Positions 46,959 through 58,145 of a stretch of 64,000 nt of DNA are shown one piece after another. Origin of the DNA: Owenia fusiformis (taxonomy: Eukaryota > Annelida > Polychaeta > Sabellida > Oweniidae); assembly GCA_903813345.2 (NCBI GenBank), contig CAIIXF020000008.1:27636822-27700821 (forward strand), read 5' to 3'. The notes beneath the pieces are model-generated. The model was not told the DNA's origin, made no database searches, and worked only from the letters and a program-made list of their open reading frames with translations. Positions within the stretch are counted from its first letter, which is position 1; each line of letters opens with the position of its first letter. The position numbers were made by a program, and so were the translations under genes.

Positions 46959-48467
46959 ATGGCGAATGAAGGATCTACAGATGGCGTTTCCAGTTTGTTG
47001 AAAACTTTTATGAAAGCCCGCGTTAAGAACGTCGCCGAAGAGTCGAAACTACAAGACTTTGTTACAACTTTGGAAAAGGAAAGAATCTTTAATCAGATCA
47101 TTACAAACAATTACATCTTCGAAATAAAGAAAGAGCTGTATAGACTTGAAAAGGAAGCTACAAACTCAAGTAAAATTGAACTTAACCCGGATAGAACGAA
47201 ACGAAAATCTGATGGTAATATATATGACACAGATAACAATGATAAAAACCAACAGTATAATTCAACTCTTCAAGCAATTCGTGAAGATACCGAAAGTCCT
47301 ATGAAAAAATCAGAACAGGATAACACAAGAGAGCTCCCAAATATAGACCAAGCTGTTAACCCAACTGGTGATTTAGTGAGAAGTCAGACATATACTGAGG
47401 GTTTTCACGAGTCCAAAGATAATGAGAGACAAACCAAGAGTGAACAGTCCAAAAAGCGTCTAAGCAGAGGATTTAGTTTCTTGAAAACTAAAACCAAACA
47501 AATAGGCACAATGGGTCGTGCGGGCTTGTTTGGAAAGAACAAAAGTATCAATTTGGAACCTGCAAAAACGGCTGCAGCCGAATTGAAGGCGTTAAATATG
47601 AAATTCCAGAGAAATACCTATGCATCATTTGACAGGAAACAACTAGGAGAGGATGATGCATACGCTAAGAGTGATCTCTCAAGACTACCGAAACTTGTCG
47701 ACATCCTCCCTTTCCCCTTAAATGACCCATATAAAGATGAGAAATATCGCAGAAAGAAAGGTCCACAAGATAAACCGGCTATTTTTGTTGGACTAGACAT
47801 GGGAGAGAGTTCGGAGAATCTTGCCATTACAGATTATTGGGTAGGCGACCCTAGAGCCGTTGGGTCAATTCGAAGGGACCGAAAATCTGCAACAGAAATG
47901 GCTGTACAGTCTAAGGCGTTTGGGGAGTTACGAAGAGCTCAAAAAGATTTAATTGGGGAACCGTTATGCAGCAGGAACTGCAACAGGAAAGGTACGATTC
48001 ATGACAGCGATATGAATAACACTGTAACGATTGTCCTACCTAAAATTAGCAAACCATTCAAACCAAGGCATAAAGCAATAAGTGTTGATGTTTTGGCGAT
48101 CGTTGAGGACACTTGTGACACTACTGATGTTGCTATAGAAGAGCATTCTGCTTTGGCTCAGCAGGTATCCCTCCCAGGTATTGATATGAGTACGTTCAAC
48201 CCGTCCAAGGTAACACCAGCAGACCCCGAGAAGGTTGAAAAGGACTTAGAACAAACACGTATCACTAGAACGAAAAAGATTAAGAAACTGAATGACAATT
48301 ATGAAAAGGCCAAGAATACAACATTGTTTTCTAAGGAATCCACGGCAATAGTTGACGTGAATAAAGATACCCGAATAAGAGTTGGGTATTCATATAAGGG
48401 AGACAGTAATGCGATAAGAAAGAGTAAACTAACACAGAGCATGCCCTCATTAAACGTAGCTGCTTAG
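46959..48467 (+). CDS. Uncharacterised 502-residue basic, low-complexity protein
   Basis: A long single open frame with ATG 46959, 14 nt after a good 3' splice site (gaattcacag, ending 46944), so a spliced 5'-UTR is likely. I do not recognise a domain. Visible features are an N-terminal helical segment (residues ~8-65, KERIFNQIITNNYIFEIKKELYRLEKE), a long polar region, a Lys/Arg-rich stretch around 165-195 (KKRLSRGFSFLKTKTKQ), a more ordered-looking block LVDILPFPLNDPY...KPAIFVGLDMG (~245-285), a second helical basic block (~430-455), and a C-terminal LTQSMPSLN. It has no signal peptide or membrane span. It is probably a real cytoplasmic or nuclear protein, possibly lineage-specific; function unknown. 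Confidence 0.72.
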   Translation: MANEGSTDGVSSLLKTFMKARVKNVAEESKLQDFVTTLEKERIFNQIITNNYIFEIKKELYRLEKEATNSSKIELNPDRTKRKSDGNIYDTDNNDKNQQYNSTLQAIREDTESPMKKSEQDNTRELPNIDQAVNPTGDLVRSQTYTEGFHESKDNERQTKSEQSKKRLSRGFSFLKTKTKQIGTMGRAGLFGKNKSINLEPAKTAAAELKALNMKFQRNTYASFDRKQLGEDDAYAKSDLSRLPKLVDILPFPLNDPYKDEKYRRKKGPQDKPAIFVGLDMGESSENLAITDYWVGDPRAVGSIRRDRKSATEMAVQSKAFGELRRAQKDLIGEPLCSRNCNRKGTIHDSDMNNTVTIVLPKISKPFKPRHKAISVDVLAIVEDTCDTTDVAIEEHSALAQQVSLPGIDMSTFNPSKVTPADPEKVEKDLEQTRITRTKKIKKLNDNYEKAKNTTLFSKESTAIVDVNKDTRIRVGYSYKGDSNAIRKSKLTQSMPSLNVAA

Positions 48468-49850
48468 ATGACGTGTTTTCCCTATATAGGGATTGCTATA
48501 TTTTTTAGAATTTGGAAGAAGATACCATGTAATGTATCTCATACTTGAGTGGGTTTGGGGTAGATATCACCCGGGAATATATATCATATCTGAGGAGCGG
48601 GCAGGATGTCCCGCTCCAGACCAAATGTGGGCAGATATAATATATCCATCCCGCTCCCGTGACTTTTTCAGAAGTTTTAAAAAATTTTAAATTTTAAGAT
48701 TTGTTAAAAAGTTTATAAGATACAGTTTCATTGTATTGAACTAAAGGAATATTACGAAAATGTTTAATATAAAGTTTCCTGGTATAACTTTCATAACTGC
48801 AAATCTTAGAACCGTCATTTTCCGTAGTTTCGTACAATTACAAAATATATTTTTTGTAATTTAGATAGAATACTTAATATTGTAAAATCATCAATGTTCC
48901 AGATGAGCAACGGTGTATTCTGGAGAATATGTACAAGTTGTATATATGTTATCCATCAAAATCTAGTCGACTGTGTACAATGGCTGTGTACTATATATTG
49001 AATCAAAAATAAAAAAGATGTATAAACATTATTTGATATTCTTAAGTAAGCATTTTATTCACAGCAGAATGTGTAAATTATTTTGATTTTCCCTTATTGT
49101 AATTACTTGTATTGTCACGTATGTCATTTTGCAACTTTATCTTGACAGTTATGTACTTTAATATTACCTCTGCAAAAATTTACAATCATGTGCATAGATT
49201 ACTTTTTGCTCTGACCGTTTCAATTTTGATTTTTGCAAATTCCATATCGTTCATTTAACTTTTTAGCTTCCTTCTTATAAAATTGATTGATTTAAAAATG
49301 CTTTCTTCAACGATCGGGTCCATAATGCCTGCTGAATGAGACAGAGGCTAATTGAAAATAATACAAAAGTCTGTGGGGCCCAGAACCTTGAAATGTAGAT
49401 ATATGGTGTATTTGTACTCGTAGTTAATCTACTTAGATTTTGAAATGTAAATATTAGGTTTGCGTCGACATACACTCAAATTGCTGCGTAAGATGACAAG
49501 TTCATTGTCTAAAACTAACATGGTTCGAACGATATCTCACCGAACAAGATGCTCTCCTACTTGACGAAGAGTTCGACCTAGTGGTATGATAAGTTTTGCA
49601 CACGTTACGGACCAACCAGTCTAACGCATATCTCCAACAATATGCGATTATTAAGGATATCTCAGTGTAAAAATGGATGAACATGATTATCTCATCTTTG
49701 AGGCATATCACGGGCCTGTGATTTGGTGTCATAAACTTGTAGGACACATTCATCTGTGACAGCCGATCGACGCCAGTGAAATTACTAGGAGGGTGACATA
49801 TTCGTGTCCGAGCATTTTTTGCGGAATTGTCATATTAAAACATTCTTAAA
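48468..49850. other. Intergenic between the 502-aa gene and ADH
   Basis: Contains a fragment of the GATATC/GCGGGA repeat (48545-48665) and otherwise AT-rich sequence. AATAAA near 49006 could serve the upstream gene. The ADH promoter should lie before 49851; no TATA box stood out. Confidence 0.5.
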
Positions 49851-52800
49851 ATGTATAAATGTATGGAAGCACCGGGTCCTCGCCAGGATATGGTTCTGAC
49901 AGAGAAACCTATCCCAAGTCCGCCCCCCATAGGAATGGTAGTTAAGGTGAGTTTTTTTGTTAAAAATTATTTTAATAGTGATTCTCTTAAGATTTCAACG
50001 AGTACATCAGTCAATTCCCACTTTTTATGATCATTACTAAAATAAGCCTGGAATATTTACTGGTTTTTGAAAAAAGTAAAATACTGGTGCCATTTAACAT
50101 TTAATTCAATGAGGACAACAGGTTTCCAATCTTTTGGTGGGGAGTGTAGGTTTAAACTTGAAAAGGTGTAAAGGTGAAAGATATTTGAACATTTAGGAAG
50201 TTACCTTATGGTAGGTTACCGGACACCAACATATAGTACACTAAAAATGTTTTTAACCCTCACATACATAGTTTATCATAATATGTGATTTTCTTTTAAC
50301 TATTAACCAATTCCCTAACATTAATTTTAGTAATCTGGCTAGCATACCAAGTACCCTAAAATATTTTTTCCCAAATGAAACGTGATTAAATTGTGTCAGT
50401 TGACCATTTCAAGAATATTCCTTTATCCCTTAGTTTGTTTGCCTTGGTACATATTTTGGGACACCCTGTAGATTCTACTTTGAAATACCCAACGGTATAT
50501 TTATTTTTTATTAAGTTGTTTATCGTATCATCCATAATATTTGTATACAATAATATTGTAAATTTTAACAAAAGTTATTGATTATTAATAATAATTAAAA
50601 TGTTTGCCCAGCCTCGACCAATAATTCGCACTTTTGCAGAGTTTAAGGAGAGTAGTTTTGAATGTACCATCTAATTCACTACTTCTGAACCGCAGGTGAA
50701 ATATGCAGGGGTGTGTCATTCCGACGTCAAAACATGGGAAGACGACATTTTCTTAGAGGAGGGCAACATTACACGTAAAAGCGACTTTGACCCTGACTAC
50801 AAATTCCCCATAGTTCTCGGTAAAAACATTATTAGTAAAGATTTTTATATATTTTTGAATTTTTGTAAAATTTTGATCTTAATTGAAAGTAGAGCGTTTC
50901 GTGTTTCAATATATTATGTTATAATTCTTAGTTCATTATATATTCGACGTGTCGAGTATATTATCTATATTGTTAGTACCTCAGTTGAAATACTCGATTT
51001 TGATTGGTCAACGAGCGGTGAATAATTTTAACTGTACACCGCGCAATGCATTGCCGGTGAATAATATTCCCAGCATTCCACTAAAATGACGTCATTATCA
51101 GACGATAAAATGGCCGCCGCTAGCACTAGCCGTTTCAAAAATGTTGATCTAAAACTTTGTACAAAGCTTTTAGTGGACTTCGCCCAGGAGAGTAATTTGA
51201 CTCCATTAAGTGATGTAAGGAATATTGTGTTTGAAATACAACATGAACGTCTCGAGGGTCTGGATCCAACTTCAAGTCAACTTCAAGGGTCAGAAAAATC
51301 TAAGATATTCTTCGGACTAACAAAACAATTATAGACCTGTCCATTCGGTTTACTGTCAAAATTATATCCCTCGACTGTAAACCTCGACCTACGGTCTCGG
51401 TTTACAGTCTCGGGACATAATTTTGACAGTAAACCTCTGGAGAGGTCAATAATTGTATATTGTATAATTGCATTCTTTCAGGACATGAAATTTCTGGCAC
51501 CGTATACAGCTTGGGAGATAGTGAGAATAAAGGTAAGGCATTGAATCATTGAATTATATTACTTCGATTCTCTGTTTATTTTGAGACGCTGCTTTCATAA
51601 TTGCAAAAGAACACGGAAACTAAAAAATAGTCGTATTTCAGATGCCGACACATTCCAAATTGGAGACAAAGTGGTTGTTTTTACGTTTTGTGGATGCACT
51701 GAATGCAGCTTCTGCACGGCGGGTGACAACAGATGGTGTCCAAAGATGATTTCAAATAATATTGGAGTCGGGAAAAATGGCGGGTATGCATTCAAATCTT
51801 ATTCAAATATATAAGGGTTATGTACTGGGAGGTTTTGGATATGGGGTTTATCCGGAGGGAGATATGCATATCTACCCGAGGGACCGAAGGTAGATGTGCA
51901 TATCTCACGAGGGATGAACCCAATATCCAAACCGACCGTACATAACTGCTTTATCCTATACCAAGATATGCACCGAAGCGGGAAGATATGCACCGAAGCG
52001 GGAGATATGGAGGTTCTGGACATGGAAACCTCAAAATCAGAATACGGGATATATCTTACCAACGTATCTCTCTAAAACTCTACTTGGCATAGGATAATTT
52101 ATCATATTTCTGTTATCTCTTGTGCACATAAATATATACACACACACATACATATATCACTACGCCTAACTTCAAAAGGTCCAAACTTTTAGGGGCTTAC
52201 TAGTATGTCAGTTGCCTAATGAATAACACTTTTAGACAATAGACAATTTTATTCTGTACTAGGGTGAAGAAATGAACATTTTGCTGAGTGGCACTTGTCG
52301 GTGATACTTTGTTAATCATGTTTCAGTTTCTGTGACTTTGTCAAAGTTTTTAAAATATGCTTCAGTTTTCCCTTGATAGGTGTGTTATGCCCAGCCTTGA
52401 AACATTGGACCCATTGGTATTTATCGTGGGATATAAATCATATGAAATGATATGATATCATCATTTTATAATACCTCTTGACTTCCATCCCTATATGTAA
52501 GTGATTTTGACAATCAATTGTGTCCAAGGTACCTTCCAATGGTGTTGATGGTGTCAAAGAGTCCGTAAATAATATAATACAGTATATTTCAGATTTGCAG
52601 AGTATGTGTCTGTCAAAAACAGAGCCTATGTGTCCAAGGTACCTGCCAATATACCCATGGACGTTGCTCCAATGATGTCATGTGGAGCGCTCACTGCTTA
52701 TAATGGTGTCGATCTTGTCAAGGAATCAATAAAGAAATGGATCAACTGGAAAGGTATACTGGTATAGCAGAGATAAAATTACTTTAAGCTACGTTCACAC

Positions 52801-55715
52801 CAACGGCGCTTTGATGGCGCTTTGATGGCGCTTTAATGCAGCGTGCGAAGCGGCTTTGCACGCCGCATTAAAGCGCCATCAAAGCGCCGTTGGTGTGAAC
52901 GGAGCTTAACATACTGTATAATCAGATTTCAAAGTAACAATTCTATCATGTATTTGATCATCTGTTCGAGATTTGGATGGATGTTATAGACTTACAAAAT
53001 ATGTTGTCCTCCAAAGAGATTGGGTATAAACTATTCTTCCAGACAAGTTAGTCTCTAATGATCTTTTGGCATTCTGATACTCATAGCATCTCTCTCTGTT
53101 GCATCGCTGATTCTCTCCAGAAGGATAGAGATGGAGAGGGCGTGGCTTACCACGATGATCTTTTGGGGCTCCCCCGAGTTTCCATTTTCCATTTTTTTGC
53201 ACTTATTTTCTTAGCCCAATACAAACACTATGTTATGTTGACAGTTGAAGCCAGTTCTGCAATTTTGACTGATTTTGAGCATTTGGTCTTGCTTCAAGAC
53301 CCCGCCCGACCCCCCCCCCCCCCTTATCTACTTTACAAGCTGTTGTTAAAGTAATGGAGGTTTCATTGTCTTGAATTAGGACGTTTTAGCAAATTGGCAC
53401 CTTGATTATACAAATGTGATGTTATTGTATTTAGGAGCTGCTACAGTGTTGATCATTGGTGCCGGAGGTCTAGGTTTGTGGGGTGTTTCTTTGTGCAAAG
53501 CAGTCCTTCCAAAAGAGACGAGAATAGCAGTTGCAGATTTGTCCGTATGCGAATTATCAGTTTAATATTTTTACGCATATCTTACACTAGTGTCTATTTG
53601 ATTTGGCGTTTTCGCATCTTATACAATGCCGTGCAGGTCTATGATAAACAAAATCAAGATAAAGAGGTAATATCAAGGCATTCAAATTCCTCCTTTGGGA
53701 TATTCGTTTACATCTTTTTGATTTTGTTGTTTTTGAACACAAATGAATTTATACATCAAACAGCTGCTTTGAAATCTCAGAACTTCTATGTAATTTCTTT
53801 AACTTGTACAAATGACGTGCGTTTATATAGTCGGAGTTCAGAGATTCAAAAATAAGGATGAAAGATTTAAACTTTATTATTTTTTCTGGTCATATTGTAG
53901 TCTGAAAAACTTGAATCTTCCAAAGCAATTGGCGCTGATATTACGATATTATGGGATCTTAAAGGTGAGTGCAGCCTCAGTTACATAAATTCAAGCTTTT
54001 ACTAACTAGGTTTGGATAAAATTAACACTCAACGTTAAGTCAATCTTCCAACTTTCAAATTTTTTTACTTCACATTGTCTTCGCTTAATTATCGTATAAA
54101 AGAAGAAGGTACGAAGTCTGAAACAAAGTTAATTTACTTAATTTAACTATAGTTTTCCTTTTCCCTACCAAAATAGGACCACCACACTTGCTCCAATTCA
54201 TTTGAGTTTTAAAGCATCTTACTTTCCACTATTCTCTTTCTATGTACATTGTACATATATAAACCCTTATGGATTCCATATTTTCCCAACTCTCATCCTA
54301 TCTTTCTTTTCATTCTCATCAATTTCTGATGACAATCTTATTTCCTTTACTCGTTCGTTGATTCACACATTTTCCTATTGTTGTTCTAATGTATATTTCC
54401 AACCCACATTATGTTTTATAAATATACTGTACAATATATATATTGTTGAGATTGAATGTACTAGAATAATTTATTTTCTTTGAAGATGATACAGCAACAA
54501 CCATTGAAAAGACTAAGAAAGCTCTTGGTGGTTTGGCGGAATCATCCATTGATTTCGTAGGCAATCCGTCCACGCTGAAAACTGCAGTGCATGTATCAGC
54601 TAAGGTTAGTAAAACAATAATGAATCGTGAATACACAAAGGTAATTCCTTTAATTAAGGCTGTGATTTTGGGGTTTTTCTGCAAACATATGTGTAAATGA
54701 ACACTTTATTCAATGCTATTCTAATTTTACCAACTGTGTCACACAAAATAAAACTGAAAACCCTGGTGTGATGGCTGTATCTAAGCAAGCGTTACTACAG
54801 AGAAAAAATGCATAATAAAAAAACTGAAAAAACTGAGTTATTTTTCATTGTTACATCATGGAGAATTTATCAACAATTTTACACACTGTAGGGAGCAACA
54901 GTAGCAGTCGTCGGTCTATTTGGTGGAGCTGCCACTATTCCAGTTCCATTCTTCCCAATGAAAATACTCAATGTCGTTGGTACATACACAGGGTCCACTG
55001 TACATTTTAAAGAACTACTGGAAATTGTAGATAAGAATAAGGTATGGTTGTACTTTTGATTGATGAAATAACAATTATCAGATCATTAATTAGCTACTCT
55101 TGGATGTTGATTTCTTGCTTATTTTTCTAATCACATTTAAAACGTTTAAATAGCTATTCTAAAATATACATGTAGTTGTATATGTATTGCTTATATTGTT
55201 TACAAGGCATGTGGTACCCCTAAATTTTTGTTTTCGTGATAATTGAATGAATGTGCATGTTTTAAACAAGACGCCAGTTAAAACTCGTTCCACCTTTTTC
55301 ATTAATTAACTACTTTCAATTTTTCTGTTCACAATATCATAATGATTTACATCTGGTAAGACTACAATGAATCTAGGTCAAAGTCATTCTGATTTACCAG
55401 AATTTCAAAAGCTATTCCAAGGAATAGCATACTAGACTTTAACGGCCAAAGTGGCTTAAATTTTGGCCTATGATATCACATGAGAGCATCTGTGTTTCTT
55501 CAGGAAATCAAAAGGTCGAGCAAATGTAAGTACAAACTTGAAAGAACAGCTTTAAAATACAATAGCATAACTGTATTACATTCTGTCTTTCTTTCTTATT
55601 TCAGATTGTTGGGCCAACGATATTCCATTACAAACTCGAGGATGTAAACGAAATATTTAGAAAACTAAAGAACAGAGAAATAAATGGAAGGGCCATCTTA
55701 GAATTTGACGATTAG
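49851..55715 (+). CDS. Zinc-containing alcohol dehydrogenase (MDR family), 10 exons
   Basis: A complete gene of 375 residues. Exons are 49851-49946, 50696-50819, 51482-51532, 51642-51783, 52593-52753, 53435-53544, 53901-53964, 54486-54604, 54892-55041 and 55605-55715; all phases agree and the sum is 1128 nt. Catalytic-zinc ligands are seen in VCHSD (Cys39) and GHE (His75). The structural-zinc lobe is C109-x2-C112-x2-C115-x7-C123. The nucleotide-binding GAGGLG motif is at about 200-205, followed by VADLS at the end of beta-2 (acidic residue favouring NAD). It should oxidise a primary or secondary alcohol; the substrate cannot be told. Poly(A) signal AATAAA at 55741. Introns 2 and 4 and the intron after exon 5 carry MITEs. 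Exon 5 and its surroundings recur at the right edge of the window. Confidence 0.94.
51086..51334 (+). other. 82-codon ORF in ADH intron 2, uncertain
   Basis: An open frame starting MTSLSDDKMAAASTSRF, immediately followed by a foldback repeat (51325-51456). It may be the 5' coding tip of a truncated mobile element. I do not recognise the protein. Confidence 0.25.
51325..51456. mobile_element. Foldback repeat, ~60-bp arms
   Basis: acaattatagacctgtcc... (51325) is inverted at ...agaggtcaataattgt (to 51456), with an inner perfect-looking inverse of ggtttactgtcaaaattat. It ends 26 bp before ADH exon 3. Confidence 0.75.
51817..52097. mobile_element. GATATC-rich double-palindrome MITE, second copy
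   Basis: Same order as 24545-24998: gttatgtactgggaggttttg with its inverse, then TTATCCTATACCAAG...CTTGGCATAGGATAA. It starts 33 bp after ADH exon 4. Confidence 0.7.
52798..52905. mobile_element. TTAA-flanked palindromic MITE (GTTCACACCAACGGCG)
   Basis: A 108-bp palindrome starting gctacgttcacaccaacg and ending cgttggtgtgaacggagc, with TTAA on both sides (52794-52797, 52906-52909). TTAA duplications are typical of piggyBac and Kolobok elements. Confidence 0.82.
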
Positions 55716-56740
55716 ATCAGAGGCATATAAAATACAATCCAATAAAACGTTGTATGCAATCAGATATAGAGTACATAAAGGAAATATACGCATGCGCCTC
55801 ACTCGATCATACACTGCCTTGATAAAATGACAGGGGATAATCTTTGAACTTGCCAAGTTTGGTTCATGAGTGTGTCCAGTGGAAAATGATTGCTCTAAAA
55901 TAGCAGTTAATACTATATTCTAGTCACTAAGCGGTGACATCACCTAGTGTAAACATTGTCACATGACATTTCTCCATAGAATCCGGCATAGAATTAACAT
56001 GAAAATATGTAAATGGCATTGGCTAGGGAAGAAGAATTAACTATCAAATAAAAAAACGTTGAAATATTTCCTACGTATATAGTTTTATTTTTGAAGTCTA
56101 CTTGTACATAACTATAAATAAAATTTCTAATCATTAATTATTTGCCGGCTGAACCGATAAAGTATATAAAAAGAAATACGATATACCAAAATATGCAATT
56201 TTATATACATAATATGTAACAATATATGCAATACTTGTAAGGCTTGTATACACCTGAAACCAAAGAGGATCGGCTCCCAGGGTCCCAATTCGATATTCGA
56301 CCTTGACCTTGATTGATGACAACATTGACAATGTCATTTTTTCTGATATTATAAATGGCTATAAAATCATAATCAGCAATCAAAGATGTGAACTAATATC
56401 TTGATCACTTGTGTGCTTGCCTAATATACTCATGAAACAATATATATAATACTTGTGGACACATGAAACTTAATGCCACAAAAATATAAAGACAGAGATT
56501 CTATGATGATATATGGCGCATTATATGACCGGAAATTTCATTCTGTTGAATAGAATCGAGGTCTTTGTAACATTCTAAATGATAAGCAACCCAGAAAACA
56601 ACTAGATATTTGCATTTAGGAAAAATGGTCATGCACACTAGTATACATGTACACGTTAAACAATGCAATAATTGTCTACACATGAAATGATCGATAAAAC
56701 TGTTTATCATATTTTCCGAAAAAATACATCTAGGTATAGT
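55716..56740. other. Intergenic ADH-GALNT, left part
   Basis: 3' end of ADH (AATAAA at 55741), then AT-rich sequence. 56265-56415 resembles 59413-59560 (cggctcccagg, atcagcaatcaaa, atatcttgatcacttgtgtg), so it is a one-ended relic of that repeat. No gene seen. Confidence 0.55.
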
Positions 56741-56741
56741 T

Positions 56742-57853
56742 TATGAACTATCTTGCTTCATAGGCTTAAGTATAGGAACTATCTTGCTTCATAGGCTTAA
56801 GTATATGAACTATCTTGCTTCATAGGCTTAAGTATATGAACTATCTTGCTTCATAGGCTTAAAGTCCCCGTCTAAAGTTTAAAAATATTTTTTTTATCAT
56901 TCATTTACTATTTGTCAGGACTTAAAAAGTGATTTTAGAGATTTTTGAACATAAAAAAAATTTTGAAAAAAAAGTTGTGAGCAATTCATTTCTCAAATAT
57001 TCAAATTTCCCGCCATTTTTGAAAAAAAGTTGAAATTTCTTAATCATCAAATATTTCTTAATGCATTTCAAAAAAGATCTTTTTAACACCAATGCAAAGA
57101 TTGAACAAAAGACACACTATTTCAATAATAAAATGTCATATTTAATGGGCCACTTCAATGTTTTAGCTTATCAAAAATATTTTGAAACATTAGTGATGTC
57201 ACTAAGGTAACAAAAACTTTTTGAAAAAAATTGAATTTTTTTTTCGATGTCAATCTTTTCTAAATATGCTAGACTTTCATAAAAAACCAATGTTGATTGT
57301 CTAACCAGGTTAAAAGGAAGAATAAATTATGTTTTAGATATCATTGTACCATTGGTTTCTATGAGAACTAAAATTTTGAAATGCATTTTTCTCAGAACCA
57401 TTTTCATGCACTGATAAGTTCATTTCTCGCTTGTTTATGAACCGATTTTCTTAATTTTTTCGGCAAAAAACATGGGAGGATGTATTCTATGCATTGGTAT
57501 GAATTGTGGCTAATTAGAAGATATGAGTGACCTCTAAAAGTTGGTTTTAAATAAATTCACAAATTTTGGAACAAAAAGTCTATCAAAAACCACTTTTTGA
57601 AATTAAAAAAAAAAGTTTCACATATCACACTTTCATAACATTGGATAAGACTACAATATAAGCCAAAGTGGTTTAAACTTTACATGGGGCCTTTAAGTAT
57701 ATGAACTATCTTGCTTCATAGGCTTAAGTATATGAACTATCTTGCTTCATAGGCTTAAGTATATGAACTATCTTGCTTCATAGGCTTAATTATAGGAACT
57801 ATCTTGCTTCATAGGCTTAAGTATATGAACTATCTTGCTTCATAGGCTTAAGT
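56742..57853. repeat. 31-bp tandem repeat, ~9 units, interrupted by an 830-bp insertion
   Basis: Unit of 31 bp containing actatcttgcttcataggc. About four units lie at 56742-56862 and five at 57697-57853. The 830-bp block between them is a separate element (56863-57692). Units are nearly identical. Confidence 0.92.
56863..57692. mobile_element. 830-bp TTAA-flanked MITE inserted in the 31-bp array
   Basis: Begins AGTCCCCGTCTAAAGTTTAAA and ends with the imperfect inverse (…TTTAAACTTTACATGGGGCCT). TTAA stands at both borders (56859-56862 and 57693-57696), and the array's own unit has a single TTAA there. No coding capacity. TTAA suggests a piggyBac or Kolobok relative. Confidence 0.88.
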
Positions 57854-57856
57854 ATA

Positions 57857-58084
57857 GGGTGACCCAAAATGAATGCAACCCATGAATGTCCTTTTAATTT
57901 CTATAACCACTAAAGATAAATGCTTCATTCTTCACTCAGATCAACCTGAGGTGATGACAAATAAGTTTAATTATTTGTTATCACCTCAGCTTGTGACATA
58001 AATGAGAAATGAAGCATATTCTATATTATTGGTTATAGAAATTACAAGCACGTGTGTGGGTTGCATTCATTTTGGGCCACACTG
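57857..58084. mobile_element. TA-flanked MITE (GGGTGACCCAAAATGAATGC ends)
   Basis: Inverted ends gggtgacccaaaatgaatgc (57857) and gcattcattttgggccacac (to 58082), flanked by TA at 57855-57856 and 58085-58086. A second inverted pair lies inside (tgaggtgatgacaaataa with its inverse). It lies 61 bp beyond the GALNT stop. Confidence 0.82.
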
Positions 58085-58145
58085 TATCAAGTCGTTAGAT
58101 AAAACAGGCGAATAAAAATGTTATACTCTGTCGTCTTTCACTCTG

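Noticed and set aside
53058-53354. Open frames in both strands after ADH exon 5, repeated at 63730-64000
   Set aside because: They are the same intronic sequence present twice; no coding motif and they include a poly-C tract.
56742-57853. CRISPR-like array of 31-bp repeats
   Set aside because: Head-to-tail units without unique spacers in an animal genome; it is a minisatellite interrupted by an insertion.
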